This document shows positions 16,519-24,857 of a DNA stretch of 64,000 nt, piece after piece (the stretch's first letter is position 1; each line of letters begins with the position of its first letter). Made by a program: the position numbers and the translations under genes. This DNA is from an uncultured Ruminococcus sp. (GTDB lineage Bacteria; Bacillota; Clostridia; Oscillospirales; Ruminococcaceae): positions 62,001 to 126,000 of the forward strand of contig NZ_CAMYUE010000004.1 of assembly GCF_947301925.1 (NCBI RefSeq), written 5' to 3'. The notes beneath the pieces are model-generated. The model saw only the letters and a program-made list of their open reading frames with translations. It was not told the origin of the DNA and did not search any database.

Positions 16519-17901
16519 ATGGCATTCGAGGGACTTTCCGAAAAGCTGAACAACGTCTTTAAAAAGCTGAAATCAAGAGGAAAGCTTACAGAGTCCGACG
16601 TAAAGGAGGCTATGCGTGAGGTAAGACTTGCGCTGCTTGAGGCCGACGTAAGCTACAAGGTCGTAAAAGACTTCGTAAAGAGCGTTACAGAGCGTGCTGT
16701 AGGCGAGGAAGTGCTGGCAAGCCTTACTCCCGCCCAGCAGGTAATAAAGATAGTTAACGAAGAGCTGGTCTCCCTTATGGGTAACAGCAACGCCCGTATA
16801 AATATGGCTTCAAAGCCGCCCACGGTCATCATGATGTGCGGACTTCAGGGCTCCGGTAAGACCACCCACGCCGCAAAGCTGGCCAAGCTCCTTAAAAAGG
16901 AGGGACACCGTCCCCTGCTGGCAGCCTGCGATATCTACCGTCCTGCGGCTATCAACCAGTTACAGGTAGTAGGAGGAAAGGCTGACGTAAAGGTCTTTGA
17001 GATGGGTCAGACAGATCCCGTTGTCATTGCAAAGAAGGCTCTTGCCTACGCAAAGGACTACGGTCACGATATACTCATAATAGATACGGCAGGACGTCTC
17101 CATATCGACGAGGCTCTCATGGATGAGCTTGTCAATATCAAGAACGAGACAAAGCCCGACGAGATAATGCTGGTAGTTGACGCCATGACAGGTCAGGACG
17201 CTGTAAATGTCGCCAAGGCCTTCGATGAGGCGGTAGGCATCACAGGCGTGCTCATGTCAAAGCTGGATTCCGATACCAGAGGCGGTGCGGCTCTGTCCGT
17301 ACTCTCTGTTACAGGTAAGCCTATCAAGTTCGTTGGTATGGGCGAAAAGCTTGACGACTTCGAGCAGTTCCACCCCGAGAGAATGGCTTCCAGAATACTT
17401 GGAATGGGCGACGTTCTTACCCTTATCGAAAAGGCCGAGAACGTTATGTCCCAGAAGGACGCCGAGAAGCTCACACAGAAGTTCAAGGAGAACAAGTTCG
17501 ATATGGACGATCTCCTGGATCAGATGAAGCAGATCAAGCGCATGGGCTCCATGAAGTCCATACTGGGTATGCTCCCGGGCGTAGGCGACAAGATCAAGGA
17601 CGCGGATATTGACGAGAGCCAGCTGGGCAGGATAGAGGCTATGATAACCTCCATGACAAAGGCCGAGCGTGCAAAGCCCTCTATCATCAATCCGTCCAGA
17701 AAGAAGCGTATCGCAAAGGGCTCGGGCACAAAGGTGGAGGACGTCAACAGGCTCCTCAAGCAGTTCGACCAGATGCAGGCAGTTATGAAGAAGTTCACAG
17801 GAAAGAGCGGCAAGATGTCGCTGAGAAAGGCAAGAAAGAACCTTGCAGGCATGAACTTCGACAAGTACACAGGCAAGGGCGGCGGCAATCTGCCGTTCTG
17901 A
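16519..17901 (+). CDS. ffh: signal recognition particle GTPase Ffh (SRP54)
   Basis: A 460-aa SRP54 protein that binds SRP RNA and signal sequences and targets ribosomes to FtsY and the translocon. N domain about 1-95. The G domain has GLQGSGKTT near 107-115, DTAGRLH at 189-195 and SKLDSDTRGGAALS near 247. The Met-rich M domain (about 300-450) includes MGSMKSILGMLPG. Length and order are normal. AAAGGAGG precedes the ATG. It is cotranscribed with ylxM and probably with the genes to khpA. Confidence 0.97.
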   Translation: MAFEGLSEKLNNVFKKLKSRGKLTESDVKEAMREVRLALLEADVSYKVVKDFVKSVTERAVGEEVLASLTPAQQVIKIVNEELVSLMGNSNARINMASKPPTVIMMCGLQGSGKTTHAAKLAKLLKKEGHRPLLAACDIYRPAAINQLQVVGGKADVKVFEMGQTDPVVIAKKALAYAKDYGHDILIIDTAGRLHIDEALMDELVNIKNETKPDEIMLVVDAMTGQDAVNVAKAFDEAVGITGVLMSKLDSDTRGGAALSVLSVTGKPIKFVGMGEKLDDFEQFHPERMASRILGMGDVLTLIEKAENVMSQKDAEKLTQKFKENKFDMDDLLDQMKQIKRMGSMKSILGMLPGVGDKIKDADIDESQLGRIEAMITSMTKAERAKPSIINPSRKKRIAKGSGTKVEDVNRLLKQFDQMQAVMKKFTGKSGKMSLRKARKNLAGMNFDKYTGKGGGNLPF

Positions 17902-17918
17902 TCTTAAAATCAATTGTT

Positions 17919-18155
17919 ATGTACGTATATGTTCAGGAATTAGCATTAAGGCATCATCACGGTTTTCACCATGAAACAGCTATAGGAAAGACACTGTTCT
18001 TTATCTTCTGCGGAGCTTCTATACTATGCCTTATCAAGGTAATGAGAATGTCTCCCGAGGATAGAAAAAAAGATAATCCAATGGCAGTTGCGGTGATGGC
18101 AGGTCTACTGCTGCTTTATGCTGCGTCGGTTATAATCGACGCGATACTTCAATAA
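17919..18155 (+). CDS. small two-TM membrane protein, unknown function
   Basis: A 78-aa ORF with a His-rich N-terminus (HHHGFHHE near residues 12-19) and two hydrophobic segments (about 24-41 and 53-75) joined by a charged loop [10 protein letters not shown]. It lies between ffh and rpsP in the same direction. The ATG at 17919 has no good ribosome binding site. The composition looks like a real membrane protein rather than chance, but the start is uncertain and no family is recognised. Confidence 0.6.
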   Translation: MYVYVQELALRHHHGFHHETAIGKTLFFIFCGASILCLIKVMRMSPEDRKKDNPMAVAVMAGLLLLYAASVIIDAILQ

Positions 18156-18161
18156 CAAGCT

Positions 18162-18187
18162 TTCAATGCGGTCTCCCGCCGCTTGAA
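18162..18187 (+). promoter_or_regulatory. hairpin in the rpsP leader
   Basis: TTCAA-T-GCGG ... CCGC-TTGAA stem with one bulged base and a 7-nt loop, 31 bp before rpsP. Possible leader structure or weak terminator; function not established. Confidence 0.4.
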
Positions 18188-18217
18188 TATATTATTCCTT
18201 ATATGGAGGTGAATACA

Positions 18218-18460
18218 ATGGCAGTAAAGATCAGACTGAGAAGAATGGGCGCTAAGAAGGCTCCCTTCTACCGTGTAGTCGTAGCTGACTCCAGATACCC
18301 CAGAGACGGTCGTTTCGTTGAGGAGATCGGTTACTATGATCCTACTAAGGAGCCCTCTGTTGTCAAGATCGACGCAGACAAGGCTAAGGACTGGATCGCT
18401 AAGGGCGCACAGCCTACTGACACAGTAAAGGCTATCCTCAAGAAAGAGGGAGTTCTTTGA
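18218..18460 (+). CDS. rpsP: 30S ribosomal protein S16
   Basis: An 80-aa protein with the S16 N-terminus [18 protein letters not shown] and internal [19 protein letters not shown]. It is a structural part of the small subunit 5' domain. ATGGAGGTG provides the ribosome binding site and the start is ATG at 18218. It is followed by khpA 72 bp later. The usual partners rimM and trmD are not next to it but lie at the far end of the window. Confidence 0.98.
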   Translation: MAVKIRLRRMGAKKAPFYRVVVADSRYPRDGRFVEEIGYYDPTKEPSVVKIDADKAKDWIAKGAQPTDTVKAILKKEGVL

Positions 18461-18532
18461 GCTGAAGCTTAATGGAGGAGGAGAGACATATGGTCTCTGC
18501 CTCTGTCCGCAAGCTTAACGGAGGTTTTACTA

Positions 18533-18766
18533 ATGAAAGATTTACTTTATGCTATCGCAGCAGGCCTCGTTGAAGATAAGTCCGCTATAAATATTACCGA
18601 GGACGAGCCCGACGAGGAGGGCGTTATCGTATTCCACCTTAACGTTGCTCCCGACGATATGGGCAGAGTTATCGGCAAGCAGGGCAGGATCGCAAAGGCA
18701 CTCCGTACTATCATGCGCGCAGGCGCAGCTAAGAAGGACCAGAAGGTCTCTGTTACGATCGAATAA
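18533..18766 (+). CDS. khpA: KH-domain RNA-binding protein KhpA (YlqC)
   Basis: A 77-aa single KH domain with the loop GRVIGKQGRIAKALR (about residues 44-58). This matches KhpA, which in other Firmicutes pairs with KhpB/Jag to bind RNA and affect cell elongation and division. The ATG follows CGGAGG. It lies immediately after rpsP and ends at a strong terminator. Confidence 0.95.
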   Translation: MKDLLYAIAAGLVEDKSAINITEDEPDEEGVIVFHLNVAPDDMGRVIGKQGRIAKALRTIMRAGAAKKDQKVSVTIE

Positions 18767-18770
18767 AACA

Positions 18771-18796
18771 GAAGCTCCCCGTGGGGAGCTTTTTTG
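18771..18796 (+). terminator. terminator after khpA
   Basis: AGCTCCCC-GT-GGGGAGCT followed by TTTTTT. Confidence 0.92.
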
Positions 18797-18826
18797 TGTT
18801 TTCAGGGCTGCGCTTTATAATATATA

Positions 18827-18855
18827 TTGACAAACAGCAGCTTTTCTGATAAAAT
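18827..18855 (+). promoter_or_regulatory. promoter of the zinc-ribbon/DUF805 gene
   Basis: TTGACA (18827-18832), 17-bp spacer, TAAAAT (18850-18855). Confidence 0.82.
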
Positions 18856-18886
18856 ATACTTATCAATGATAAAGGGGGTAACTGCC

Positions 18887-19840
18887 ATGAAATGCAGATA
18901 CTGTAATTACGAAAACCGCGAGGGCGACAGGTACTGTGAAAACTGCGGAGCTTCTCTTGAAGCATCGTCGGGGGCAATGGACGATGTAATGGGAGCAGTT
19001 CCCGTACAGCAGGATAATGCTTCACAGCCTGACAGCGGCATTAACGCTTCACAGCCGGACAACTACGGCCAGCCCAACGGCTACGGCCAGCCCAACGGCT
19101 ACGGCCAGCCCAACAATTACGGCCAGCCCAACGGCTACGGCCAGCCTAACGGCTACGGTCAGCCTAACGGCTACGGTCAGCCTAACGGCTACGGCCAGCC
19201 CAACGGCTACGGTCAGCCCAACAACTACGGCAACTATAACAACTACGGTCAGCCTAACGGCTACGGCTATGGCCCCAACGGCTACGGTCAGGGATATAAC
19301 GGTCCCATTTTCGGACTTGATACCGGCGTATACAATATGTCCGATGGGAGCCCTAAATATGTGGGCTTCGGAGAGGCTATAAAGCTTTACTTCAAGAACT
19401 ATGTCAACTTCAGTGGACGTTCCACAAGAAGCGAATACTGGTTCGCATATCTGTTCGTATTCCTGGTAGATATCGGTGTAAGCATGCTTACATCGGCTCT
19501 TCAGATGACATTGGGCTCTGATGCAAAGATAATAACAAGCATCATCAGCATAGCGGAATCCCTCGTTTTCTTCCTGCCTAACCTTTCGTCACAGGTAAGA
19601 AGACTCCATGATGCCGGCAAATCCGGCTGGTGGGTATTAGGAACGGTGTTCATTACTATCGGTGTCGTAGCGCTGATGCTTGTAACGGCACTTTCGGGAG
19701 ATGTGGAAACTCTCGGCGCAGTTATGTGCTTCTCATTCCTGTTCCTGCTAATATATATAATAATCCTGATAATATTCCTTTGCCGTCCCAGCACAGGCCC
19801 CAATAAGTGGGGTGCTCCTGCAAGACCTGACATAAGATGA
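18887..19840 (+). CDS. zinc-ribbon, YGQPN-repeat, DUF805 membrane protein
   Basis: A 317-aa protein in three parts. A zinc ribbon has Cys3, Cys6, Cys17 and Cys20. A Gly/Tyr/Gln/Pro/Asn-rich tract (about residues 55-142) contains nine consecutive hexapeptides of the form (G/N)YGQPN plus degenerate ones. The C-terminal membrane domain (about 155-310) has several TM segments and the DUF805 features GRSTRSEYW and RLHDAGKSGWW. The start is ATG at 18887 after AAAGGGGG; the longer frame begins inside the promoter. The repeat tract probably forms a flexible, low-complexity cytoplasmic linker. No molecular function is known for DUF805. Confidence 0.9.
   Translation: MKCRYCNYENREGDRYCENCGASLEASSGAMDDVMGAVPVQQDNASQPDSGINASQPDNYGQPNGYGQPNGYGQPNNYGQPNGYGQPNGYGQPNGYGQPNGYGQPNGYGQPNNYGNYNNYGQPNGYGYGPNGYGQGYNGPIFGLDTGVYNMSDGSPKYVGFGEAIKLYFKNYVNFSGRSTRSEYWFAYLFVFLVDIGVSMLTSALQMTLGSDAKIITSIISIAESLVFFLPNLSSQVRRLHDAGKSGWWVLGTVFITIGVVALMLVTALSGDVETLGAVMCFSFLFLLIYIIILIIFLCRPSTGPNKWGAPARPDIR
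19061..19258 (+). repeat. coding 18-bp tandem repeat, (G/N)YGQPN units
   Basis: Eleven 18-bp units. Nine intact (19061-19222), one degenerate encoding NYGNYN (19223-19240) and one intact (19241-19258). Codon usage varies between units at third positions (GGC/GGT, CCC/CCT), suggesting the array is not freshly amplified. Confidence 0.93.
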
Positions 19841-19843
19841 TAA

Positions 19844-19873
19844 TAAAGGCTTCCGATCACCCGGAAGCCTTTG
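19844..19873. terminator. bidirectional terminator
   Basis: AAAGGCTTCCG ... CGGAAGCCTTT stem between two convergent genes, with A-rich and T-rich flanks. Confidence 0.88.
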
Positions 19874-19876
19874 CTT

Positions 19877-20311
19877 TTACAGGAAAGCCCTCATATCCTT
19901 TGAAAGCTGCTCCTCGGCGCTGATTATGCGCTTTGCCATGTCCTTTGAGCGCTCGTCGGCAGCCTGATACTTGTTAAGGTACCGGCTCAGGGACTTGACT
20001 CCCATATTGCAGCCGTCCGTCATAAGGTCGGCAACTGTGCTGTCGGACTCGTTTACCGTGAGCTTGACGTTGGTTTTCAGCCATGACATACCCTTTGCCA
20101 TGGCGGCAGGCTCCTTGCCCTCGTCGTGATACTCTCCGAGAAGTCCCTGAAGGTCGGCCTTCAGGCCGTCGTGCTCCTCGGAGCTGTCCTGAAGCAGCTT
20201 TTTAAGCTGAGGACTGCTCACATAATCCAGTACGTCGCCGATGGAGGATATGCCCATCTTTACTCCTGCGTCACATTCTCTCAGGAGCTTTACAGTGTCC
20301 TGTTCTACCAT
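19877..20311 (-). CDS. small helical protein, DUF2383/ferritin-like (tentative)
   Basis: A 144-aa almost entirely helical protein (MVEQDTVKLLRECDAG at the start; helices near 5-35, 38-65, 75-105 and 112-142), without Cys clusters or TM segments. The pattern of four long amphipathic helices resembles the DUF2383 ferritin-like bundles, but I cannot confirm it. The start is ATG at 20311 after GGGAGGTG. It lies 51 bp from another small helical gene in the same direction. Confidence 0.75.
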   Translation of the reverse strand: MVEQDTVKLLRECDAGVKMGISSIGDVLDYVSSPQLKKLLQDSSEEHDGLKADLQGLLGEYHDEGKEPAAMAKGMSWLKTNVKLTVNESDSTVADLMTDGCNMGVKSLSRYLNKYQAADERSKDMAKRIISAEEQLSKDMRAFL

Positions 20312-20362
20312 AAAAAACACCTCCCTTTGCGGTTATTATGCCCGCTCGGGGAGGTTTTATAC

Positions 20363-20752
20363 TTATTTATCATCGTTTTCATTGCCGAAGTAGAGCTCCG
20401 TCATCTGCTGCATACCAAATTTCTCCGTAAAGCGGCGGAAGTCATCTCTTGCTCTTACTAAGCTGTATCCGTTTTCGTTGAGGAATTCCTCGTCAGTGTC
20501 GCTGAGCTGTGCGTAGAACTCAAGTCCGATCATAAGGTTTTCCTTGGTGTTGTTTTCAGAGAGCTCATCAAGCTCCCTTACAGCTTCAAGAGGCTCGCCG
20601 TTTCGCATCTGTTCGATGAGAGCGTATGCCTTCTGTCTTTCGGCCTCCTGGAGCATATAAAAGGACTGTTCCACCTTTGCACCGAATACTACCTTTGCGA
20701 TAATTGCGGTTATCTCTTTGATCTGCCGCATGATATAGTCCTGTTCAAACAT
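20363..20752 (-). CDS. DUF6483-like small protein
   Basis: A 129-aa soluble protein starting MFEQDYIMRQIKEITAI, followed by helical segments and a negatively charged centre. The N-terminal signature matches a family of uncharacterised Clostridia proteins (DUF6483, from memory). No catalytic motif is seen. It lies between the ferritin-like small protein and dnaJ, separated from dnaJ by a terminator, so it is not part of the heat-shock operon. Confidence 0.78.
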   Translation of the reverse strand: MFEQDYIMRQIKEITAIIAKVVFGAKVEQSFYMLQEAERQKAYALIEQMRNGEPLEAVRELDELSENNTKENLMIGLEFYAQLSDTDEEFLNENGYSLVRARDDFRRFTEKFGMQQMTELYFGNENDDK

Positions 20753-20771
20753 TGAAAGCCTCCTTCCGGTA

Positions 20772-20808
20772 TAAAAACAGACCTGCGCCTATAGGCATCA
20801 GGTCTGTG
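20772..20808 (-). terminator. terminator of the heat-shock operon
   Basis: Minus strand ACAGACCTG ... CAGGTCTGT stem followed by TTTTTA, directly after dnaJ. Confidence 0.88.
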
Positions 20809-20815
20809 TCATTTG

Positions 20816-21961
20816 TCAAAAATCCAGCTTTGAGCGGAGCTTCTCGAAGAAGCTCTGGCGCTTGGCGTAATTCTTTTCCGTAAGCGAGGACTCAAACTGC
20901 TTCAGCAGATCCTTCTGCTTCTTTGAGAGGTTCTTGGGCACCTCAACGTATATCTTTACGTACTGGTTTCCGCGGTCTGTGCGGTGGAGCCTCTGTACGC
21001 CCTTGCCCTTGAGGCGGAATATAGTGCCTGTCTGGGTACCCTCGCTGATGTTGTACTTCACGTCGCCGTCAATGGTGGGAACGGTTATTTCCGCGCCGAG
21101 AACGGCTTCCATATAAGTAACGGGTATATCGCAGTGTATGTCGAAGCCCTCGCGCCTGAATATCGGGTGGGACTTAACGTCGATACCTACAAGGAGGTCG
21201 CCGTTGGGGCCGCCGTTGATACCGCAGTCGCCCTGACCGCCTATGCGCAGTGTCTGTCCGTCGTCGATACCTGCGGGGATATCTATGGATACGGTCTTCT
21301 GTACTCTTACTCTGCCTACGCCGCGGCACTTTGAGCAGGGATTCTTGATGATCTTGCCCTTGCCTCCGCAGTGAGGACACGGCTTTGATGAGGAGATAGC
21401 GCCGAAGGGAGTGCGCTGAGTGGTCTTGACAGAGCCTCTGCCCTGACAGTCGGGACATATATCGGGGGTAGAGCCTGCCTCTGCGCCGGAGCCTTTGCAG
21501 TTATCACAGACGCACATACGGTTGACCCTGATATCCTGTTTCTTGCCTGTGCAGGCGTCCATGAAGCTTATGGATACGGTCTCCTGTATATCGGCTCCTC
21601 TTCTGGGAGCGTTTGCGCTGGAGCGCTTTGTGCCGCCGCCGAAGCCGAAGCCTCCGAAGATACTGCCCAGGATATCGTCCATATCGGCAAAGCCGCCGAA
21701 GCCGCCCATGCCGTCGCCTCCGCCGTAGGAGGGATCAACGCCTGCATGGCCGAACTGGTCGTATCTCGCACGCTTTTCGGGATCAGAGAGTACCTCGTTG
21801 GCCTCGTTTATCTCCTGGAACTTCTCGACATAAGACGGGTCGTCGGGGTGAAGGTCGGGGTGGTTCTCTCTTGCCTTCTTACGGAAGGCCTTTTTTATCT
21901 CATCCTCGGAAGCACCCTTCTGTATACCGAGGACTTCATAGTAATCTCTTTTTTCAGCCAT
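20816..21961 (-). CDS. dnaJ: chaperone DnaJ
   Basis: A 381-aa type I Hsp40. The J domain (1-70) holds the HPD tripeptide near residues 36-38, followed by a Gly/Phe-rich stretch (about 75-110). Four zinc motifs CxxCxGxG follow (CDNCKGSG, CPDCQGRG, CPHCGGKG, CSKCRGVG), then the C-terminal substrate domain. It stimulates DnaK ATPase and delivers clients. It is the last gene of hrcA-grpE-dnaK-orf-dnaJ. The 208-bp gap before it is larger than the others in the operon and is filled with palindromic repeats. Confidence 0.97.
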   Translation of the reverse strand: MAEKRDYYEVLGIQKGASEDEIKKAFRKKARENHPDLHPDDPSYVEKFQEINEANEVLSDPEKRARYDQFGHAGVDPSYGGGDGMGGFGGFADMDDILGSIFGGFGFGGGTKRSSANAPRRGADIQETVSISFMDACTGKKQDIRVNRMCVCDNCKGSGAEAGSTPDICPDCQGRGSVKTTQRTPFGAISSSKPCPHCGGKGKIIKNPCSKCRGVGRVRVQKTVSIDIPAGIDDGQTLRIGGQGDCGINGGPNGDLLVGIDVKSHPIFRREGFDIHCDIPVTYMEAVLGAEITVPTIDGDVKYNISEGTQTGTIFRLKGKGVQRLHRTDRGNQYVKIYVEVPKNLSKKQKDLLKQFESSLTEKNYAKRQSFFEKLRSKLDF

Positions 21962-21976
21962 AGATTATACTCCTTA

Positions 21977-22034
21977 TTAGTAAGTAGTAAGTAGGGATAA
22001 GTCACGCAGAAGTGAGAAATTTACTACTTACTAA
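21977..22034. repeat. inverted repeat TTAGTAAGTAGTAA in the dnaK-dnaJ gap
   Basis: A perfect 14-bp inverted repeat (21977-21990 and 22021-22034) encloses 30 bp that include another partial copy of the arm. The left arm lies just upstream of the dnaJ ribosome binding site. It is probably a small mobile-type palindrome. Confidence 0.75.
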
Positions 22035-22038
22035 ATAA

Positions 22039-22166
22039 TACACCTTTAGGGCGGGCGGAGAGCCTCCGCTCCCGTTTTCGCGTTATCAATGTATTAAACC
22101 GGTATTTTTTGCCGCGCCCGTCAATCAACTATATACACCTTTAGGGCGGAAGGTTTTCCGCCCTAA
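22039..22166. repeat. paired TACACCTTTAGGGCGG repeats in the dnaK-dnaJ gap
   Basis: A 16-bp sequence is repeated exactly at 22039-22054 and 22134-22149. The second copy starts a perfect hairpin, TTAGGGCGGA/TCCGCCCTAA (22141-22150 and 22157-22166). No T-run follows in the operon direction, so it is not a normal terminator. Confidence 0.7.
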
Positions 22167-22169
22167 AAA

Positions 22170-22328
22170 TCAGCCGTTTTCTATCTCGTCTATATACTCG
22201 CCTCTGTTGCCGTCGTAATCGCCCAGGTCGTCTTTAGCAAATTCATTGAACAGCTTCAGACCTATAAAGGCTATAGCACACAGAATGATTATTATAACGA
22301 GCTTTTTCAGCCATTTATTGTGATCCAT
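22170..22328 (-). CDS. 52-aa single-TM protein coupled to dnaK
   Basis: ATG at 22328 begins two bases after the dnaK stop codon, with GAGG from the end of dnaK as the likely ribosome binding site, so translation is probably coupled. The peptide has a basic N-terminus (MDHNKWLKK), one hydrophobic helix (about residues 10-27, VIIIILCAIAFIGLKL) and an acidic C-terminus (DDLGDYDGNRGEY). This charge pattern predicts a single-pass inner-membrane protein. It is too short for routine ORF calling. No family is recognised. Expression should follow heat shock through HrcA. Confidence 0.65.
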   Translation of the reverse strand: MDHNKWLKKLVIIIILCAIAFIGLKLFNEFAKDDLGDYDGNRGEYIDEIENG

Positions 22329-22330
22329 TA

Positions 22331-24190
22331 TCAGACCTCAGTAAAGTCTGCGTCAACTACTCCGTCGTCGTTTCCGCCCTGAGCGCCTGCATCTGCTGCA
22401 CCGCCCATATTAGCGAACTGTGAAGGATCTATGCCCTGAGCGCCGTTGGGAGCTGCCTGCTGATAGATCTTTGCAGAGAGGTCGTAGAAAGCCTTCTGGA
22501 GATCCTCCTTCAGGGTCTTGATCTCGTCGTAGTTCTCAGCTGCGATAGCAGACTTGAGAGCTGTGCACTTAGCCTCGATATTGGACTTCTCGTCGGCAGA
22601 TACCTTGTCGCCGAAGTCTGTGAGAGCCTTCTCGCACTGGAATACAAGGTTCTCGGCCTCATTCTTGTTGTCGACCTGTTCACGGCGCTTCTTGTCCTCG
22701 GCAGCGTACTGCTCGGCTTCCTTTACAGCCTTGTCGATATCGTCCTTGGACATATTTGTGGAAGCTGTGATGGAGATGTTCTGCTCCTTGCCTGTGCCGA
22801 GGTCCTTAGCGGATACATGAACGATACCGTTCTGGTCGATATCGAATGTTACCTCGATCTGGGGGATTCCTCTGGGAGCGGGAGCGATGCCGTCGAGACG
22901 GAACGTACCCAGCTGCTTGTTGTCGCGTGCGAACTCACGCTCACCCTGAAGCACGTTGATATCAACGGCAGGCTGATTGTCTGCGTATGTTGAGAATACC
23001 TGTGACTTCTTTGTGGGGATAGTTGTATTTCTCTCGATCATTCTTGTGCAAACGCCGCCTGCTGTCTCGATACCCAGTGAAAGGGGAGTTACATCGAGAA
23101 GGAGGAGTCCGTTCTTGACGTCGCCGCCGAGAACGCCGCCCTGGTATGCAGCACCGAGAGCTACGCACTCATCGGGGTTGATGCCCTTGAAGGGATCCTT
23201 GCCGATAAGCTTCTTTACAGCTTCCTGTACAGCGGGGATTCTTGAAGAACCGCCTACCATGAGGACCTTGTTGATCTCTGAGATCTGGAGACCGCTGTCG
23301 CTGAGAGCCTGTCTTACAGGTCCCATTGTGGACTCTACCAGGTCAGCTGTGAGCTCGTTGAACTTAGCCTGTGTAAGTGTGAGGTCCAGGTGCTTGGGAG
23401 TGCCGCTTGCATCAACAGTGATGAAGGGGATATTGATGTTTGATGTTGTTGTGGATGAGAGCTCGATCTTGGACTTTTCTGCTGCGTCCTTGAGTCTCTG
23501 AGCAGCCATCTTGTCGGCTGAAAGGTCGATACCCTCTGTCTTCTTGAACTCCTCAACGATCCAGTTGATGATACGCTGGTCGAAGTCGTCGCCGCCGAGG
23601 CGGTTGTTACCTGCTGTAGCAAGTACCTGCTGAACGTCCTCACCCATTTCGATGATGGATACATCGAAGGTACCGCCGCCCAGGTCGTATACCATTACGG
23701 TCTGCTCCTCTTCCTTGTCGATGCCGTAGGAGAGAGCAGCTGCTGTAGGCTCGTTGATGATACGCTTAACGGTAAGACCTGCGATCTGGCCTGCGTCCTT
23801 TGTAGCCTGTCTCTGTGAGTCTGTGAAGTAAGCGGGAACTGTGATAACAGCCTCAGTTACGGGCTCGCCGAGGTAAGCCTCTGCGTCAGCCTTCAGCTTC
23901 TGAAGGATCATAGCGGAGATCTCCTGGGGAGTGTAGTTCTTGCCGTCGATAGAAACTTTATAGTCAGAACCCATATGTCTCTTGATAGAAGAAACTGTTC
24001 TGTCGTGGTTTGTGATAGCCTGTCTCTTAGCCACCTGGCCTACGAGACGCTCGCCGTTGTTTGTGAAGGCAACAACGGAAGGAGTTGTTCTTGCGCCCTC
24101 GCTGTTGGGGATAACTACAGCGTTACCGCCCTCCATAACAGCTACGCAAGAGTTTGTTGTACCAAGATCGATACCAATGATTTTTCCCAT
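22331..24190 (-). CDS. dnaK: chaperone DnaK (Hsp70)
   Basis: A 619-aa protein. The nucleotide-binding domain begins [19 protein letters not shown] and includes [13 protein letters not shown] near residue 167. The substrate-binding domain runs from about 385, with a C-terminal lid rich in charged helices and a Gly/Ala-rich tail ending DADFTEV. It folds nascent and stress-denatured proteins with DnaJ and GrpE. Its position third in the HrcA-controlled operon is normal for Firmicutes. GGAGGAAA precedes the ATG. Confidence 0.98.
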   Translation of the reverse strand: MGKIIGIDLGTTNSCVAVMEGGNAVVIPNSEGARTTPSVVAFTNNGERLVGQVAKRQAITNHDRTVSSIKRHMGSDYKVSIDGKNYTPQEISAMILQKLKADAEAYLGEPVTEAVITVPAYFTDSQRQATKDAGQIAGLTVKRIINEPTAAALSYGIDKEEEQTVMVYDLGGGTFDVSIIEMGEDVQQVLATAGNNRLGGDDFDQRIINWIVEEFKKTEGIDLSADKMAAQRLKDAAEKSKIELSSTTTSNINIPFITVDASGTPKHLDLTLTQAKFNELTADLVESTMGPVRQALSDSGLQISEINKVLMVGGSSRIPAVQEAVKKLIGKDPFKGINPDECVALGAAYQGGVLGGDVKNGLLLLDVTPLSLGIETAGGVCTRMIERNTTIPTKKSQVFSTYADNQPAVDINVLQGEREFARDNKQLGTFRLDGIAPAPRGIPQIEVTFDIDQNGIVHVSAKDLGTGKEQNISITASTNMSKDDIDKAVKEAEQYAAEDKKRREQVDNKNEAENLVFQCEKALTDFGDKVSADEKSNIEAKCTALKSAIAAENYDEIKTLKEDLQKAFYDLSAKIYQQAAPNGAQGIDPSQFANMGGAADAGAQGGNDDGVVDADFTEV

Positions 24191-24265
24191 AATAATTTCC
24201 TCCTAAAGAAATCTTTATAATAGAATTATGTGATTACCTTAATAACTGCTGCCGGGTGCTATGCA

Positions 24266-24841
24266 CTAAACAGCCACTGCCACCATAGCAGGCCTTACCA
24301 GCTTGTCGCCAAGCATATAGCCCTTCTGGAATACCGCGCAGACATGGTTGGCGGCGTAGTCCGTGCCGTCCTGCTGCTGTATGGCGTTATGGATATTGGG
24401 GTCGAACTCTGCGCCGAGAGCTTCTATCTCAGTGACATTCATCTGTGTGAGGAAGCCCTTGAGCTGATTGTATATCATGCCCATGCCGTTCTTGAAGTTC
24501 TCGTCAGAACACTCGGCCTCAAGAGATCTTTCAAAGCTGTCCAGTACAGGGAGGAGCTTCTCCACGCACTGCACCGAAGCGTTCTGATAGGTCTCCGTCT
24601 TTTCCTTGGCTGTTCTCTTGCGGTAGTTGTCGTACTCCGCGAACAGTCTCAGGTACTTGTCGTTGGCCTCTGCCAGTGCATCCTCAAGCTCTGAGAACTG
24701 AGTTGCGGTATCGTTGTACTCGCTGACCGCATCGGCCTCTTCCAGCTCGTCTGTATCTTCACCCTCGGGAGCGTCGGGCGTATCGCCTGCAAGCTCTTCC
24801 AGCTCTTCCAGCTCCTCGGAGAATTTCTCATTCTTTTCCAT
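24266..24841 (-). CDS. grpE: nucleotide exchange factor GrpE
   Basis: A 191-aa protein with a long acidic N-terminus (about 1-50, Glu/Asp-rich), a coiled-coil helix (about 50-110, YLRLFAEYDNYRKRTAKE) and a C-terminal beta domain with GAEFDPNIHNAI and FQKGYMLGDKLVRPAMV. It releases ADP from DnaK. It lies 16 bp after hrcA with an AAAGGAG site, and 75 bp before dnaK. Confidence 0.97.
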   Translation of the reverse strand: MEKNEKFSEELEELEELAGDTPDAPEGEDTDELEEADAVSEYNDTATQFSELEDALAEANDKYLRLFAEYDNYRKRTAKEKTETYQNASVQCVEKLLPVLDSFERSLEAECSDENFKNGMGMIYNQLKGFLTQMNVTEIEALGAEFDPNIHNAIQQQDGTDYAANHVCAVFQKGYMLGDKLVRPAMVAVAV

Positions 24842-24857
24842 CGGTCATTGCTCCTTT

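Noticed and set aside
19061..19258. Possible CRISPR or satellite array
   Set aside because: The 18-bp units are contiguous, without unique spacers, and encode an in-frame hexapeptide within a good gene.
22141..22166. Rho-independent terminator after the small dnaK-coupled ORF
   Set aside because: The hairpin is perfect but no T-run follows in the operon direction.
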